Assembly: GCF_030297175.1 (NCBI RefSeq)
Contig: NZ_AP028070.1
Span: forward strand, 2,046,001 to 2,110,000
Reading direction: 5' to 3'
DNA length: 64,000 nt
Source: Marinobacter sp. LA51
GTDB taxonomy: Bacteria > Pseudomonadota > Gammaproteobacteria > Pseudomonadales > Oleiphilaceae
Shown: positions 1 to 9,660 of the stretch, one piece after another
How positions within the stretch are numbered: the stretch's first letter is position 1
Layout: every line of letters starts with the position of its first letter
The notes under the pieces: generated by a model
What the model was told of the DNA's origin: nothing
What the model saw: only the letters and a program-made list of their open reading frames with translations
Databases searched by the model: none
Made by a program: the position numbers and the translations under genes

Positions 1-1361
1 GGTTCCGGCTGAGTCCCAGCTTCGGCTTCGTCGGTTACCGCAACTTCGGCCTCTTCCACTTCACCTGCCGGCTGGTCCAGCACCGGCGAGACGGCCGTGA
101 ACACGGTGGTTGTGCTGAATTTGCGACCGAAGGTCTGCCCATCGGCAACTACCTCGATCTGGTAAACCCCATCCTCGGGTAGCCGACCGATGGTGTCAGT
201 GAACATCCCATCTACCGGGGGTTCTGCCGACAAGTCCTTGGTCCCACTACGGCCATCCTCGGAAATCACACTGACCTTGATATCAAGAACCTGCAAAAAA
301 TCCGGGTCTGTAATCTTCTCGCCTTCCTCATAGAACGCGATATTCAGATCAATGGGCGTTTCTTCGGAAAACCTTGCCGGTACCGGGCTCACTGCCATTC
401 GCAGATCACTGACGACTGTCACGCGACTGCCCTCACCCAATTCACCTTCAATACGCCACCGGCCTGCCACTGGTTCGGTGATGGTCATCAGGTCATAACC
501 TGCTTCCCGGTTCCAACGCACGTTTTCCGGGAGGCTCGTGAGCGCCACCGAGCTGCCATCAGGCTTCTCAAGTGTCAGTTCCCGGGTATCCCGTGTTTCC
601 TGCTCGCCCCAGAAAACCAGTGCGGTGAATTCGGAGACGCCTTCATCAACGGTAAAGCCATCCCCTTCGATGGGAATCTGTTCCTGCGGGACTGCTGCAT
701 TCAATGCTTCCAGAAATGCCCGACTAAGGGCCTCGGCGGTCTCCGCAACCTGAAACCGGCCACCGGATTGAAGCGCAAGTTGTCTCAGGAATTCGGCGTC
801 CGCTTCGGCGGAAAGCGCAATGGGGTGGAAGGTGGCGCCCTGTTTGGCCAGCTCGGGAACAAGAGTCCCGAGAATCCGGCGTTCTTCTTCCTGATTCTTG
901 CCAGCATCGTCCGACACATCGACTTTGCCGTCAGTCAGCAAAATGAAGTGGGTGTTTTCGAGAACACCGCCGGTGTAGTAGCCGTCGCCCGCCACCTCGA
1001 TGGCTTTGCCGAGGTTTGTTCTGAGGGCAACCGAATTGATCTGGGCTGACTTGTCCCTGGCCACAGCCCGCCACTGGTCGGTCACCTCACGATGAGGCAC
1101 CAGCATGTTGACGTACTGTCCGAAGGTCCAGAGCCCGGCCATTGAACCTGCCGGAAGCATCTCAGCCAGCAGCCTGACCGCCGGCTGACGCAAGTTGTCG
1201 GGGTCATTACTTTTCATTGACCCGGAAATGTCCACGATGATCCGGACATCGGATTTGTCAGCAAGGACCAACTCCGGAGCTTGCTGAGCCTGCACCACAG
1301 TCGGGAGCACCGTCTGCAGTACCAAGGCAATAACGAACATCAACGTGTGAAATCTGGGCAT
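1..1361 (-). CDS. VWA-domain protein with signal peptide (3' end outside window)
   Basis: The reading frame is open from an ATG at 1361 to the window edge, so the C-terminus is missing. It begins with a signal peptide (MPRFHTLMFVIALVLQTVLP, cleavage near VVQAQQA). A von Willebrand factor A domain follows, with the metal-site signature DISGSMKSND and a later LLTDGKVD. The rest reads as beta-sandwich-like extracytoplasmic sequence, becoming rich in Glu/Ala/Val at the edge (EVEEAEVAVTDEAEA). VWA proteins of this type act as periplasmic or membrane-anchored adhesion or scaffold modules. No enzymatic motif is visible. It is separated by about 40 bases from the next minus-strand gene and may be last in that transcription unit. 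Exact role unknown. Confidence 0.85.
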   Translation of the reverse strand, partial: MPRFHTLMFVIALVLQTVLPTVVQAQQAPELVLADKSDVRIIVDISGSMKSNDPDNLRQPAVRLLAEMLPAGSMAGLWTFGQYVNMLVPHREVTDQWRAVARDKSAQINSVALRTNLGKAIEVAGDGYYTGGVLENTHFILLTDGKVDVSDDAGKNQEEERRILGTLVPELAKQGATFHPIALSAEADAEFLRQLALQSGGRFQVAETAEALSRAFLEALNAAVPQEQIPIEGDGFTVDEGVSEFTALVFWGEQETRDTRELTLEKPDGSSVALTSLPENVRWNREAGYDLMTITEPVAGRWRIEGELGEGSRVTVVSDLRMAVSPVPARFSEETPIDLNIAFYEEGEKITDPDFLQVLDIKVSVISEDGRSGTKDLSAEPPVDGMFTDTIGRLPEDGVYQIEVVADGQTFGRKFSTTTVFTAVSPVLDQPAGEVEEAEVAVTDEAEAGTQPE

Positions 1362-1404
1362 AGTCGCGCTCAAGGCATTGTCCGTTTTGTTGTTGGCCCC
1401 TCCG

Positions 1405-1749
1405 CTAGCGTCGAACCAGACGGTAGCGAACGAGATCGAGTATCCATACCAGTAGCATCACCAGGCCGGCAATACCGAGATTGAACAGAGCCCGGCCAGC
1501 GGCCTCCGCTTCACCAAGCACCAATTCATAGCCGCCGTACAGCCACGCCGGGATCCACCAGTCTGCAAGCTCTGGAGACTCCACCGGGGTAAGCAGTAAC
1601 GCCACCAGGGCAGCGGATAACAGAGTTCTTACGCCGTACAGGGGGAAGTATCGGAACAGCTGCTTCATCATGTAAAAGAACACAACGAAGGCAATTGCGT
1701 AGGCTGACCAGAAAATCCCGTAGGCCACTTGTGCGTCAGTATCGATCAT
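1405..1749 (-). CDS. small integral membrane protein, unknown function
   Basis: A 114-residue protein with about three hydrophobic membrane segments (around YGIFWSAYAIAFVVFFYMM, TLLSAALVALLLTP and ALFNLGIAGLVMLLVWILDLV). It ends in an arginine-rich tail (RYRLVRR), which suggests a cytoplasmic C-terminus. I chose the ATG at 1749 because it overlaps the ycgN stop by one base (TAATG), the usual sign of translational coupling; an in-frame ATG at 1782 would lie inside ycgN. I do not recognise a functional family. The link to ycgN is positional only. Confidence 0.7.
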   Translation of the reverse strand: MIDTDAQVAYGIFWSAYAIAFVVFFYMMKQLFRYFPLYGVRTLLSAALVALLLTPVESPELADWWIPAWLYGGYELVLGEAEAAGRALFNLGIAGLVMLLVWILDLVRYRLVRR

Positions 1750-2195
1750 TACAGTATCCAATGAATGATGTGTTCTTCCCATTGATCTTCAGGCACCTCG
1801 GCTTCCGAGACCACCTTGTCACGAATTGAGACCCCGGCCCGATGCACCGTTTCTGGATCGCCGCTTCTCAATGGGTGCCAATCGGCAAGCGGCCTGCCTT
1901 CAGCCAGGGTGCGATAGGCGCAGGTCTGCGGCAGCCAATGGTAGTCGTTAACGGTGTCCGATGTCAGTACGGTGCAGCCCGGCACTTTTTTCAGGCGCTC
2001 GGAGTAAACTGTGCAGCGACAGCTCTGCTGATCCATGTAACGACACACCAGGTCGGTGTGGTAGACCTCGTCAGTGTCCTCATCCTGGAGTTTGTTGAGG
2101 CAACATTTACCGCAACCGTCACACAGGGATTCCCATTCCGCCAGGGTCATTTCATCAAGGCGTTTTCGCTGCCAGAAGGGAATCTGCGCAATCAT
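1749..2195 (-). CDS. ycgN: YcgN family cysteine-cluster protein
   Basis: 148 residues, matching the UPF0260/YcgN family in length. The N-terminus carries the conserved cluster CDGCGKCC (Cys25, 28, 31, 32). Further cysteines follow at CRYMDQQSCRC, VPGCTV and LPQTCAYR. This is the pattern of the CxxCxxCC zinc- or iron-sulphur-binding family. The molecular function is not established. It overlaps ycgL by four bases (ATGA) upstream and the small membrane protein by one base downstream, so all are probably cotranscribed with rnd. Confidence 0.9.
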   Translation of the reverse strand: MIAQIPFWQRKRLDEMTLAEWESLCDGCGKCCLNKLQDEDTDEVYHTDLVCRYMDQQSCRCTVYSERLKKVPGCTVLTSDTVNDYHWLPQTCAYRTLAEGRPLADWHPLRSGDPETVHRAGVSIRDKVVSEAEVPEDQWEEHIIHWIL

Positions 2196-2485
2196 GAATC
2201 GCGCGGCTCTATCTTCTTCTTGAAATCCACGACGTAACCGTCCTGTTCTTCCGGCATCTGCAGGAAGAAGTCTTTCTCTTCAAGACCTGCAAGTACCTGT
2301 TTACCTGTGGTTCGAGCCAGCTTTCGATCCGGCGTCAGAATCAGGTCCATGGAGTGTACCGGTTGGCCGAACACCGTTCTCAGACTTTCCGGCAGTTCAT
2401 TCCAATCCATACCGCGGCGTACGAAAAGATAGGTATCCCGTTTTTTGCTGCTGCGGAATACAGACACAAATTCTCTTTCTTTCAT
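2192..2485 (-). CDS. ycgL: YcgL domain-containing protein
   Basis: A 97-residue protein with the YcgL signature VYRSSKKRDTYLFV-like stretch (here VFRSSKKRDTYLFVRRGMDW) followed by LPESLRTVFG and FFLQMPEE. The family is a small alpha/beta fold of unknown function found next to rnd in many gammaproteobacteria. It overlaps the end of rnd by four bases (2482-2485), so its translation is likely coupled to rnd. Confidence 0.9.
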   Translation of the reverse strand: MKEREFVSVFRSSKKRDTYLFVRRGMDWNELPESLRTVFGQPVHSMDLILTPDRKLARTTGKQVLAGLEEKDFFLQMPEEQDGYVVDFKKKIEPRDS

Positions 2486-3630
2486 GATCTCAGCAATTCC
2501 TCAATATCCGCCCGGACCGGTGCCAGGATCTGTTCTCGCCATCCCTGAAAAAAGACGTGCCCGGCCAGACTCCGTTGCTGGACAACTTTCTCGAGGCGCT
2601 TTCTTGGCGCCAGAATTTCTATCGGAATATCAGCAGCTTCCGCCGCGCTTTTAAATTGACGCTTTAATATCTTGAAGAAGGCTTGCTGGTCTCTCGTCAG
2701 TGGCGGTGCAATGCGCTCAAGGTTGGAATTATCCGCAGTACGGCCCACTTCAACAAGCTGCAGCAACATATCGCCATAACGACGAACTGCCCCGGATGGT
2801 ACACCCTGAATGTTCGACAACGCTGAGCGGGATTCGGGCATCTGTTCTGCCACCGCAATCAACAGGGCATCGGCAAAGACCCGATTCCGGGGCCGGTCCT
2901 GACGCTGGCATTCCTGTTCGCGCCATTGGGCCAATTCGCGAAGAACGCCTTGCTGCTGAGGGCTTAAGGCCCAGCCGCCCCGCAACTTAAGGTAGTGATC
3001 CTCGGGATTGTCCTGCGTCGCAAGCTCATCGGCGAACCGGCTGGATTCTTCACTCAGGGCAAATACCAAGCCCCTCTCCTCTAGCCCGGCAAGCAACCAC
3101 TGGTACATAGGCTCGAGAAAGCGGATGTCGTCCACGGCGTAGCGCTGTTGGGCCTCGCTGAGGGGCCGCGACAGCCAGTCGGAGCGCGTCACGGACTTGT
3201 CGAGTGTTTCGCCAAACAGGGATTCCACGAGCCGGGCATAGCCAAGGGAAAAGCCGGCGCCAGCCAGAGCTGCGCCAATCTGAAGATCGATAACGCCCTT
3301 CGGCAAAATACCCAGCCAGTGCCTGAAAAGCTCAAGGTCTTCACTCATGGCGTACAGCAGCTTGGGTGTCTGCGGGTCCGCCAGCAGCTCTTTAAACCGT
3401 TCCGACGCTTCGGCCACATCGGGGTCCACCAGACAGAAGTTGTCATCGTAACCGAGCTGCACCAGGCCAGGTATCGGGTAAAAAGTATTTACCCGTTCGA
3501 ACTCCGTATCCAGAACCAGCAGGCTATCCCCGACCCCCTCCAGCCATTCGTCCAGTGCCGACGGTTCAGTGATCCAGTTAATCCTGTCAGGGGCTGGCGG
3601 GACTTCAACAGCCGGGCTTGCAGATGTCAT
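2482..3630 (-). CDS. rnd: ribonuclease D
   Basis: A 382-residue 3'-5' exoribonuclease of the DEDD superfamily, acting in tRNA 3'-end maturation. Exo I is VLDTEFERV (Asp41, Glu43), Exo II lies in LYAMSEDLELFRHW, and Exo III is RYAVDDIRFL. An HRDC domain starts around residue 215 (ALSPQQQGVLRELAQWRE), and a second, HRDC-like region follows to the C-terminus. Length and order fit E. coli Rnd (about 375 aa). It lies 19 bases downstream of recR and overlaps ycgL. Confidence 0.95.
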   Translation of the reverse strand: MTSASPAVEVPPAPDRINWITEPSALDEWLEGVGDSLLVLDTEFERVNTFYPIPGLVQLGYDDNFCLVDPDVAEASERFKELLADPQTPKLLYAMSEDLELFRHWLGILPKGVIDLQIGAALAGAGFSLGYARLVESLFGETLDKSVTRSDWLSRPLSEAQQRYAVDDIRFLEPMYQWLLAGLEERGLVFALSEESSRFADELATQDNPEDHYLKLRGGWALSPQQQGVLRELAQWREQECQRQDRPRNRVFADALLIAVAEQMPESRSALSNIQGVPSGAVRRYGDMLLQLVEVGRTADNSNLERIAPPLTRDQQAFFKILKRQFKSAAEAADIPIEILAPRKRLEKVVQQRSLAGHVFFQGWREQILAPVRADIEELLRS

Positions 3631-3649
3631 AAGGTAACCTGGTGATGGT

Positions 3650-4252
3650 TTATTCGGAGAGCGGCTTGCGACCGCGGAAGGCGTGAGTCAGCGTGAAACC
3701 GTCGACATAACCCAGTTCGCCACCCACCGGTATACCGTGGGCCAAACGGGTGATCAGGATATCGCGGCCATCCAGGCGATCGGCGATATAGTGCGCTGTT
3801 GCCTCACCTTCCACTGTCGGGTTGGTCGCGAGGATAAGTTCGGTGACCCCTTCCTGGTTAACCCGCTCCAGCAAGCGCTCAATACCGATCTCTTCAGGGC
3901 CAACGCCGTCGATGGGTGACAGGTGCCCCATGAGCACGAAGTAACCACCGCGGTAGTCGCCCGCCTGCTCGATGGCCAGCAGGTCTGAAGGGCTTTCAAC
4001 GACACACAGGGTACCGGTGCGGCGGGCGCCGTTGTCGCAGATCCCGCAGACTTCGGTGTCTGCAAAATTCTGGCAGCTGTTGCATCGGCGGACGCCGGTC
4101 ATGGCGTTGCTCAGGGCATCGGATAGACGGCTGCCACCGGAGCGTCCCCGCTCCAATAGGTGGAATGCCATGCGCTGGGCGGTTTTCTGACCGACACCGG
4201 GCAAACACCGGAGCGATTCGACCAGCTCGTCAACCAGTGGGCTGAATGCCAT
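3650..4252 (-). CDS. recR: recombination protein RecR
   Basis: 200 residues, full length for RecR. It acts with RecO/RecF in loading RecA at gaps. In order: an N-terminal helix-hairpin-helix ([20 protein letters not shown]), a C4 zinc finger (CNSCQNF...CGIC), a Toprim domain starting [15 protein letters not shown], and a conserved C-terminal [18 protein letters not shown] segment (here [19 protein letters not shown]). It sits downstream of ybaB and dnaX in the classical dnaX-ybaB-recR order. Confidence 0.97.
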   Translation of the reverse strand: MAFSPLVDELVESLRCLPGVGQKTAQRMAFHLLERGRSGGSRLSDALSNAMTGVRRCNSCQNFADTEVCGICDNGARRTGTLCVVESPSDLLAIEQAGDYRGGYFVLMGHLSPIDGVGPEEIGIERLLERVNQEGVTELILATNPTVEGEATAHYIADRLDGRDILITRLAHGIPVGGELGYVDGFTLTHAFRGRKPLSE

Positions 4253-4290
4253 GAAACGTCCTCAAATTCAGTTCAGGGGTTGATCCGATC

Positions 4291-4614
4291 TCAGAACGGC
4301 ATCTTGAAGCCCGGAGGCATGCCCATGCCCGACATCATCCCGGACATTTTTTCCTTCTGATTCGCTTCAATCCGGCGCACTGCATCGTTCACGGCCGCAG
4401 CCAGCAGGTCTTCCAGAATTTCTTTTTCTTCTGACATCAGCGAAGGATCAATCTGTACCTGACGAACGTCGTGACGACCATTCATGGTGACTTTAACGAG
4501 ACCAGCGCCAGACTCGCCAGTCACTTCCGCTTTGGCGATTTCTTCCTGGGCCTTCTGCATATCTTCCTGCATCTTCTGGGCTTTTTTCATCATGTCGCCC
4601 ATATTGTTCATCAT
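4291..4614 (-). CDS. ybaB: YbaB/EbfC nucleoid-associated protein
   Basis: 107 residues from the ATG at 4614, which is preceded by GGAG at eight bases; an upstream in-frame codon at 4638 lies inside dnaX and is less likely. The N-terminus [20 protein letters not shown] is the amphipathic helix typical of the family. The core [20 protein letters not shown] and the Met/Gly-rich tail ([14 protein letters not shown]) also match. YbaB dimers bind DNA with little sequence preference. The gene starts four bases after dnaX stops and precedes recR. Confidence 0.95.
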   Translation of the reverse strand: MMNNMGDMMKKAQKMQEDMQKAQEEIAKAEVTGESGAGLVKVTMNGRHDVRQVQIDPSLMSEEKEILEDLLAAAVNDAVRRIEANQKEKMSGMMSGMGMPPGFKMPF

Positions 4615-4618
4615 GTCG

Positions 4619-6652
4619 CTATCTCCTGCTTGTCTCAATTGGCCGGATACTGTCTTCGACTACCCGCGCCTCAAATCGTTCAACGATGGACTGCACTGCC
4701 GGATCCTTGCGGATTGCCTCTTCAGCCGCTTGCTGGCGCGCCTTACGCTGACGCTCTTCGAAGGCGGCCGGCGTATGAGGTCCGGGATTGCCCGGCTCCA
4801 CCTTTAATTCAGTGGCATCGCCAAACCGACTTCTCAACCCAGCCAGAATTTTTTCTTCATGTCGCGCGTTCAGAAGACGCGCATGGCCATCATCGATGGT
4901 CAGTACCACGGTGTCACCGTCCCAGGCCAAGGCCCCGTGACTGGCAAGATTCCCCGGCATACCCACTATTTCCAGCGAGCGAAAATCCCGTTCCCAGACA
5001 AACTCACCATCAGTGCCAAGTTCAGGTCCCGGAACAGGCTCTGGGCCTGGTGCAACAGACTCCGCCACAGGCTCTTCAAGCGGGTCTGCATGTTGCTCCG
5101 GTTTCGACACTGCCTCCGAGTTTGTAGTCAGGGGTTGATCATACCCAGGATCCTGATCAGCGGAGTCCACATCGGGCGCTTGAGCGTCAAGGCTGGCCAA
5201 CCAGGCATCATCAGACGACTCAGGTTCAGGCGCTGTCTCAGCAAGGTACTCCGAGCCAGTCTCTGACTGCGGTTCTGGCTCAGCAGTTTGGTGATGGCTT
5301 TCTGGCTGTTCAGGCTGAGGGGGTTCGGGCTGAGAGGCTTCGGGCTGAGAGGCTTCGGGCTGAGGTGGTGCCTCAGGTGCAGCTAACGGCTCGTTAGCGG
5401 GCTCAGAAGCGGCTTGATCAGCAGCACTGATGTCAGGTGCTGACTTCTGCTCAGCGCCCTGGTGCCCGGCTCCGGCACTGGGTGATCGTGCAGGGTCAGG
5501 TTCGTCGTGAGGCTCCGTGGAACCGGTCGGGGTGGACGAACTGAGTGCCGGCGGTTCACGACGATCAGCACCGGGACGAAACGCCAGCATTCTGAGCAAG
5601 GTCATTTCAAAGCCCATTCTGGCGTCCGGTGTAATCGTCAGATCCTTTCGGCCCATCAACGCAGCCTGATAGAAAAGCTGAGCGTCCTCCGCGCTTAACT
5701 GACGGGCAAGGGCCTGAATCTCAGCGGCATCCCCCAGTGCGTTGTCAGCGCTACCCGGGACTACCTGCTCCATGGTCACCCGGTGAAACAGTGACAGGAG
5801 GTCGGCGAGAATATTGCCGTAGTCCGGCGCGAAGTCAGAAATTCGGTTTATTTCTGAAAGCAGGCCCGGGCCATCCCGCTCAACCAGGGCGCTGACCAGT
5901 CGCTCTATGTCACGCTGGTCGATGGTTCCCAGCATATTGCTGACATCGCTGGCAGCAAGCTTCTGGTTCCCAAAGGCAATTGCCTGATCGGTAAGACTAA
6001 GGGCATCGCGCATACTGCCGTCCGCCGCACGCGCAAGCAGCCACAGCGCAGGATCTTCGAACGGAATCTGTTCCTGGCCCAGTACGTATTTCAGGTGGCC
6101 GGCAATGTGTTCGGGGGTCATTCGCTTGAGATTAAACTGCAAGCAGCGCGATAACACCGTTACCGGCAGTTTTTGCGGATCGGTGGTGGCCAGCAGGAAC
6201 TTGACGTGCTCGGGGGGTTCTTCCAGCGTTTTCAGGAACGCGTTGAACGACTGGTTGGTAAGCATGTGAACCTCGTCAATGAGGTACACCTTGTAGCGGC
6301 CGCGAGTGGGCGCGTACTGGACGTTGTCGGTCAGCTCACGCATATCGTCGACGCCAGTCCGGGAGGCGGCGTCAATTTCGATCAGGTCGACGAATCGACC
6401 TTCCTGAATCTCAGTACAGCTTGAACACTCACCACAGGGCCGGGGCGTGATTCCAGTTTCACAATTCAGGCACCGGGCCAACAGCCGGCCGATGGTGGTT
6501 TTACCGACACCACGGGTTCCGGTGAACAGATAGGCATGGTGCAGACGCTGGCTCTCCAGCGCATGGATTAACGCCTGCAGCACGTGTTCCTGGCCCACCA
6601 TGTCTTCAAAGGTGCGTGGGCGCCATTTTCGGGCAAGTACCTGGTAGCTCAT
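4619..6652 (-). CDS. dnaX: DNA polymerase III subunit tau
   Basis: 677 residues from the ATG at 6652 ([20 protein letters not shown]), the canonical DnaX start. This is the clamp-loader ATPase that joins polymerase and helicase at the fork. Walker A is GTRGVGKTT and Walker B is [12 protein letters not shown]4 zinc site is CLNCETGI...CGECSSC, and the AAA+ domains extend to about residue 370. A long Pro/Glu/Ser/Gln-rich linker follows, then a C-terminal domain ending [10 protein letters not shown] see no A-rich slippery heptamer after domain III, so an E. coli-type gamma frameshift product is not evident. The linker contains a 15-bp tandem repeat. Confidence 0.96.
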   Translation of the reverse strand: MSYQVLARKWRPRTFEDMVGQEHVLQALIHALESQRLHHAYLFTGTRGVGKTTIGRLLARCLNCETGITPRPCGECSSCTEIQEGRFVDLIEIDAASRTGVDDMRELTDNVQYAPTRGRYKVYLIDEVHMLTNQSFNAFLKTLEEPPEHVKFLLATTDPQKLPVTVLSRCLQFNLKRMTPEHIAGHLKYVLGQEQIPFEDPALWLLARAADGSMRDALSLTDQAIAFGNQKLAASDVSNMLGTIDQRDIERLVSALVERDGPGLLSEINRISDFAPDYGNILADLLSLFHRVTMEQVVPGSADNALGDAAEIQALARQLSAEDAQLFYQAALMGRKDLTITPDARMGFEMTLLRMLAFRPGADRREPPALSSSTPTGSTEPHDEPDPARSPSAGAGHQGAEQKSAPDISAADQAASEPANEPLAAPEAPPQPEASQPEASQPEPPQPEQPESHHQTAEPEPQSETGSEYLAETAPEPESSDDAWLASLDAQAPDVDSADQDPGYDQPLTTNSEAVSKPEQHADPLEEPVAESVAPGPEPVPGPELGTDGEFVWERDFRSLEIVGMPGNLASHGALAWDGDTVVLTIDDGHARLLNARHEEKILAGLRSRFGDATELKVEPGNPGPHTPAAFEERQRKARQQAAEEAIRKDPAVQSIVERFEARVVEDSIRPIETSRR
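5324..5364 (-). repeat. 15-bp tandem repeat in dnaX linker
   Basis: Two full copies of TTCGGGCTGAGAGGC (plus-strand reading) and an 11-base partial third copy lie in frame in dnaX. They encode the repeated unit PEASQ on the minus strand. The unit length is a multiple of three, so copy-number changes would keep the frame. It falls in the unstructured linker between the AAA+ and polymerase-binding regions. Confidence 0.85.
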
Positions 6653-6811
6653 GTTCCGCCAACTGCTGTTAAAAACGGGCTTAACCTTAGCATGGACCCA
6701 ACTTGAGAAGAAGCACAGATCAACCACGGAAAACGGCGCAACAACGCGATTCAGCGTGGGGAGAACAAGACTAAACTGGGGCTTGGATAGAACGGAAGGG
6801 GGAAATCTGGG

Positions 6812-6921
6812 GGTGACCCCACCAGCGACACTCCGGCACACAATTCCACCGCTTCGGCTGCTCCCTTCCGGGCCTGACCGGGTTCACGGTTTCATGTTGC
6901 GGAGGCACCAATGGGGCCACC
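6812..6921 (-). ncRNA. ffs: signal recognition particle RNA, small bacterial (4.5S) type
   Basis: On the minus strand the segment contains the diagnostic apical domain: GGTCAGGCCCGGAAGGGAGC, with the GGAA tetraloop, followed by the asymmetric-loop partner AGCAGCC. The 5' end GGTGGCCCCATTGG pairs with the 3' end TGGTGGGGTCACC, closing a hairpin of about 110 nt, close to the 114 nt of E. coli 4.5S RNA. It forms the SRP with Ffh for cotranslational membrane targeting. It lies upstream of dnaX on the same strand. Ends are set by the terminal helix and may be off by a few bases. Confidence 0.93.
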
Positions 6922-7024
6922 ATAACGGCGCTTCGGGATAATTCCCTCAAAGCGGCGCGCATAGTAGCAAATGGGTTTGCCGACTACAACGCCAATTAGG
7001 CTCCTCCGGGAACAATCCTAATTC

Positions 7025-7771
7025 TTACAGTGGCAGTGGAACTTCATCCTGTCGGAACCAACAGGCAACACTGTGCCGGGTGCGGTGTGCCGGCAATACC
7101 TCGTGGGGAATTTCTTCGCTCAGAAATACGGCGATCCGACCTGCTTCGGGTACAACCTGCGCGCAGACCTCGTTATCGTTTTCCCGGTTGAACACCTGCA
7201 ATTCACCGCCCTCCTCTGGCCGCCAACTTGCATTAAGGTACAACACCAGACTGATAACTCGTGATGCTCGCCCCTGAAAGCTGTCCAGGTGCTTTTTGTA
7301 AAAGTCACCCGCCTGATAAGTGGCGTAATGGGCTTCAAAGCGCTTCAGTCCAAGGAACAGGCGCTGATTGAGCCCGGCCCGAATGGTCTCAAAGAAATCG
7401 AATAAGGCAGCTTGAGGCGCAGTGATGCCCTGCAACCAGGCAATCCGATCCCGGCGAACAGAGCGATCCCGGGTCAGATCGGTGCCACGGCCGATACCTG
7501 CCTTCTTCATGGCGTCGGATCTGTCCAGCAATGAGACTTCCGAGGCCAGGCTGGCCAACAGTGGGAGGCCGAGCGCACTGGCAACATCGAGCGTCATCCA
7601 GCCGTGCTCACTTAAACCGTCGGCCAACTCGTCAAGCCAATCACCGGATACCGGATCGGCATTGCCAGGAGGCAGCCCGGCAAGCTCGTCGCCGCTGGCA
7701 ACCGACTCGACAATGGAACCGGCAGGTTCAAAGTGTTGGTCTTTAAGGGCAATAACAACCGAGTGTTCCAT
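7025..7771 (-). CDS. 2OG-Fe(II) oxygenase (prolyl 4-hydroxylase-like)
   Basis: 248 residues from the ATG at 7771, chosen because AGGAAG lies six bases upstream. The C-terminal half carries the double-stranded beta-helix iron site: HLD in YKKHLDSFQGRASRVISL, a distal His in EEIPHEVLPA, and the 2-oxoglutarate-binding Arg in RTRHSVACWF. YLNASWRPEEGGELQVFN is typical of the P4Hc/PKHD group. These enzymes hydroxylate protein or small-molecule substrates using O2 and 2-oxoglutarate; the substrate here is unknown. It is divergent from the mutarotase gene with about 115 bases between starts. Confidence 0.85.
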   Translation of the reverse strand: MEHSVVIALKDQHFEPAGSIVESVASGDELAGLPPGNADPVSGDWLDELADGLSEHGWMTLDVASALGLPLLASLASEVSLLDRSDAMKKAGIGRGTDLTRDRSVRRDRIAWLQGITAPQAALFDFFETIRAGLNQRLFLGLKRFEAHYATYQAGDFYKKHLDSFQGRASRVISLVLYLNASWRPEEGGELQVFNRENDNEVCAQVVPEAGRIAVFLSEEIPHEVLPAHRTRHSVACWFRQDEVPLPL

Positions 7772-7887
7772 TAACTGCTTCCTGAACATTTGACCATATT
7801 CTATGCGGAATTCTCGCCGGGGCGGGAGATTTAATTTACTCTCTGTATAGGCAAATACCGTTAACTCAGGAGTCTCTGAAACACGCC

Positions 7888-8808
7888 ATGTCTGAGAGCA
7901 GTAACCGACCGCCACTTTCTCTTTCTCCGGGCCAATGGTCCTTCACCCGCTGGCGCACTATTGGACAACTGGAGGCGCTGGACGTAAATCACCCGCTCTT
8001 TAGAGCCACGGTGTTCCTACAAGGCGCGCATCTGACCCATTTCGCCCCTAAGGACGAACCTGACTGGCTATGGTGCAGCGATACTGCCCGCATGGAACCG
8101 GGCCGCGCCATTCGAGGCGGCGTTCCAGTGTGCTGGCCCTGGTTTGGTGATCCGGCAAGAAATGCTCCGGAAGTCCGGAAGCGCATTCACACGGACAAGG
8201 CCCATGGTTTCGCCCGCACCTCGCTATGGAAGCTCGAAGACGTCCGAGAAAGCGCCCACGAGGTCGAGATCAGCCTCTCGCTCGACGCCAATGAAGATTT
8301 CCACGACATCTGGAGTGGCCACGCTCTCGCTCTCATCACCTTCAGCTTTTCTGTCCGGGGATGCCAGGTGGCACTGACCACCACCAACATGAGCAGCCAC
8401 CCGCTGGCCTTTAGCCAGGCCCTGCACAGCTATTTTCCAACGCCTGATATCGGGCGCAGCCGGGTGCTTGGGCTAGGCGATAGTCATTACATAGATACGC
8501 TTCGTGATTGGGAATACTGCTGGCAGGAAGGCGCTGTTTATTTCGAGGGCGAAACCGACCGGATTTATGAGAACGGAGCGCCCATGACCATTGTGACCCC
8601 CTCGGGCAAGCGCAAACTCTCCGCGGTGGGCAGCGATTCAACGGTGGTCTGGAACCCCGGCCCAGCCAAGGCAGCGACACTCTCCGACTTTCCAGACGAG
8701 GCCTGGAAAAACATGCTGTGCGTCGAGACTGCCAATGCAAGCGGCGACTACCGCGTGCTTAATGAAGGCCAGAGCCATACGCTGGGCGTTCTGATCGGCC
8801 GCGCCTGA
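7888..8808 (+). CDS. D-hexose-6-phosphate mutarotase-like (aldose 1-epimerase family, YeaD type)
   Basis: 306 residues, similar in length and pattern to E. coli YeaD. Key stretches are RGGVPVCWPWFGDP (residues about 75-88), KAHGFARTSLWKLE with the conserved catalytic-type His, and SFSQALHSYF-like sequence at AFSQALHSYFPTPD. The family interconverts the anomers of glucose-6-phosphate and related hexose phosphates. It starts a plus-strand run and may be cotranscribed with the acyltransferase 36 bases downstream. A role in supplying sugar phosphate to the EPS pathway is possible but not shown. Confidence 0.88.
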   Translation: MSESSNRPPLSLSPGQWSFTRWRTIGQLEALDVNHPLFRATVFLQGAHLTHFAPKDEPDWLWCSDTARMEPGRAIRGGVPVCWPWFGDPARNAPEVRKRIHTDKAHGFARTSLWKLEDVRESAHEVEISLSLDANEDFHDIWSGHALALITFSFSVRGCQVALTTTNMSSHPLAFSQALHSYFPTPDIGRSRVLGLGDSHYIDTLRDWEYCWQEGAVYFEGETDRIYENGAPMTIVTPSGKRKLSAVGSDSTVVWNPGPAKAATLSDFPDEAWKNMLCVETANASGDYRVLNEGQSHTLGVLIGRA

Positions 8809-8844
8809 TTCCAGTATTTAATTCGCAAGCAAACAGGAGTCAGC

Positions 8845-9660
8845 ATGAGTCTGGCGTCATTTATCAAGTCCAAGCTGGTGCCTGCAGAGCTTGAACAACA
8901 AGTGAATCGTATTCGCAAGCCCATTGGATCGCTTGGGTACGACCCGTGGGGCTATAACAACGAGGCGGTAAAATACGGCCTCGCATTGACCAAGCAAATC
9001 TACGAGAAATACTTTCGGGTTCAGGCCCATGGGGTTGAGCAAATTCCCTCCAAGGGCCCTGTACTCATTATCGCGAACCACAGCGGCCAACTTCCCATCG
9101 ACGGCATACTGATTGGCTACGCACTGGCGTCCCGAAAAAACTCCCCGCGCATGCCCCGCGCCATGATCGAGCGCTTCTTCCCCACCGTGCCCTGGCTCGG
9201 AAACCTGCTGAACGAGGTCGGCGCGGTCTTGGGCGACCCGGTCAATTGCGCCAAGATGCTGGCCAACGACGAGGCCGTGATCGTCTTCCCGGAGGGTATT
9301 CGCGGCTCCGGGAAGCTCTACAGGGACCGATACGAACTCAAGCGGTTTGGCAGTGGCTTCATGCACCTGGCCATGAAATACAATGCCCCGATTGTTCCGG
9401 TCGGTGTGGTCGGTTGTGAGGAGACCATTCCTGCGATCGCAAACATCAAACCGCTGGCCAAGACTCTGGGGATTCCCTATGCACCGCTGGCTTTGCCGGT
9501 AGTCCTGCCGGCTAAAGTGCACCTCAATTTTGGCGCCCCAATGTACTTTGATGACCTTGAGATCCCCGAAGATCAGGTAACGGAGCGCGTGGAAAAGGTA
9601 AAGGCGGAGATCAGCCGGCTGATCGACAAAGGATTGAGCGAACGGAAAAGGCTTTTTTGA
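8845..9660 (+). CDS. lysophospholipid acyltransferase family protein (PlsC-like)
   Basis: 271 residues with an acyltransferase fold. The active-site motif reads NHSGQLPIDG (His79 to Asp86), a variant in which six residues separate the His and Asp instead of the usual four. The acceptor-site motif is FPEGIRGSGKLYRDRY near residue 150. This variant is found in a bacterial subgroup near TMEM68-like acyltransferases. It would transfer an acyl chain to a glycerolipid or similar acceptor at the membrane. A Shine-Dalgarno ACAGGAG precedes the ATG. It overlaps the next gene by one base. Confidence 0.85.
   Translation: MSLASFIKSKLVPAELEQQVNRIRKPIGSLGYDPWGYNNEAVKYGLALTKQIYEKYFRVQAHGVEQIPSKGPVLIIANHSGQLPIDGILIGYALASRKNSPRMPRAMIERFFPTVPWLGNLLNEVGAVLGDPVNCAKMLANDEAVIVFPEGIRGSGKLYRDRYELKRFGSGFMHLAMKYNAPIVPVGVVGCEETIPAIANIKPLAKTLGIPYAPLALPVVLPAKVHLNFGAPMYFDDLEIPEDQVTERVEKVKAEISRLIDKGLSERKRLF

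Noticed and set aside
538..1300. Plus-strand open frames opposite the VWA gene
   Set aside because: They have no recognisable domains and are shadows of the minus-strand protein, whose signal peptide and VWA motifs are clear.
6653..6841. Upstream extension of dnaX to 6841
   Set aside because: The extra 63 residues are unlike any DnaX N-terminus, and part overlaps the SRP RNA; the canonical [12 protein letters not shown] start is at 6652.
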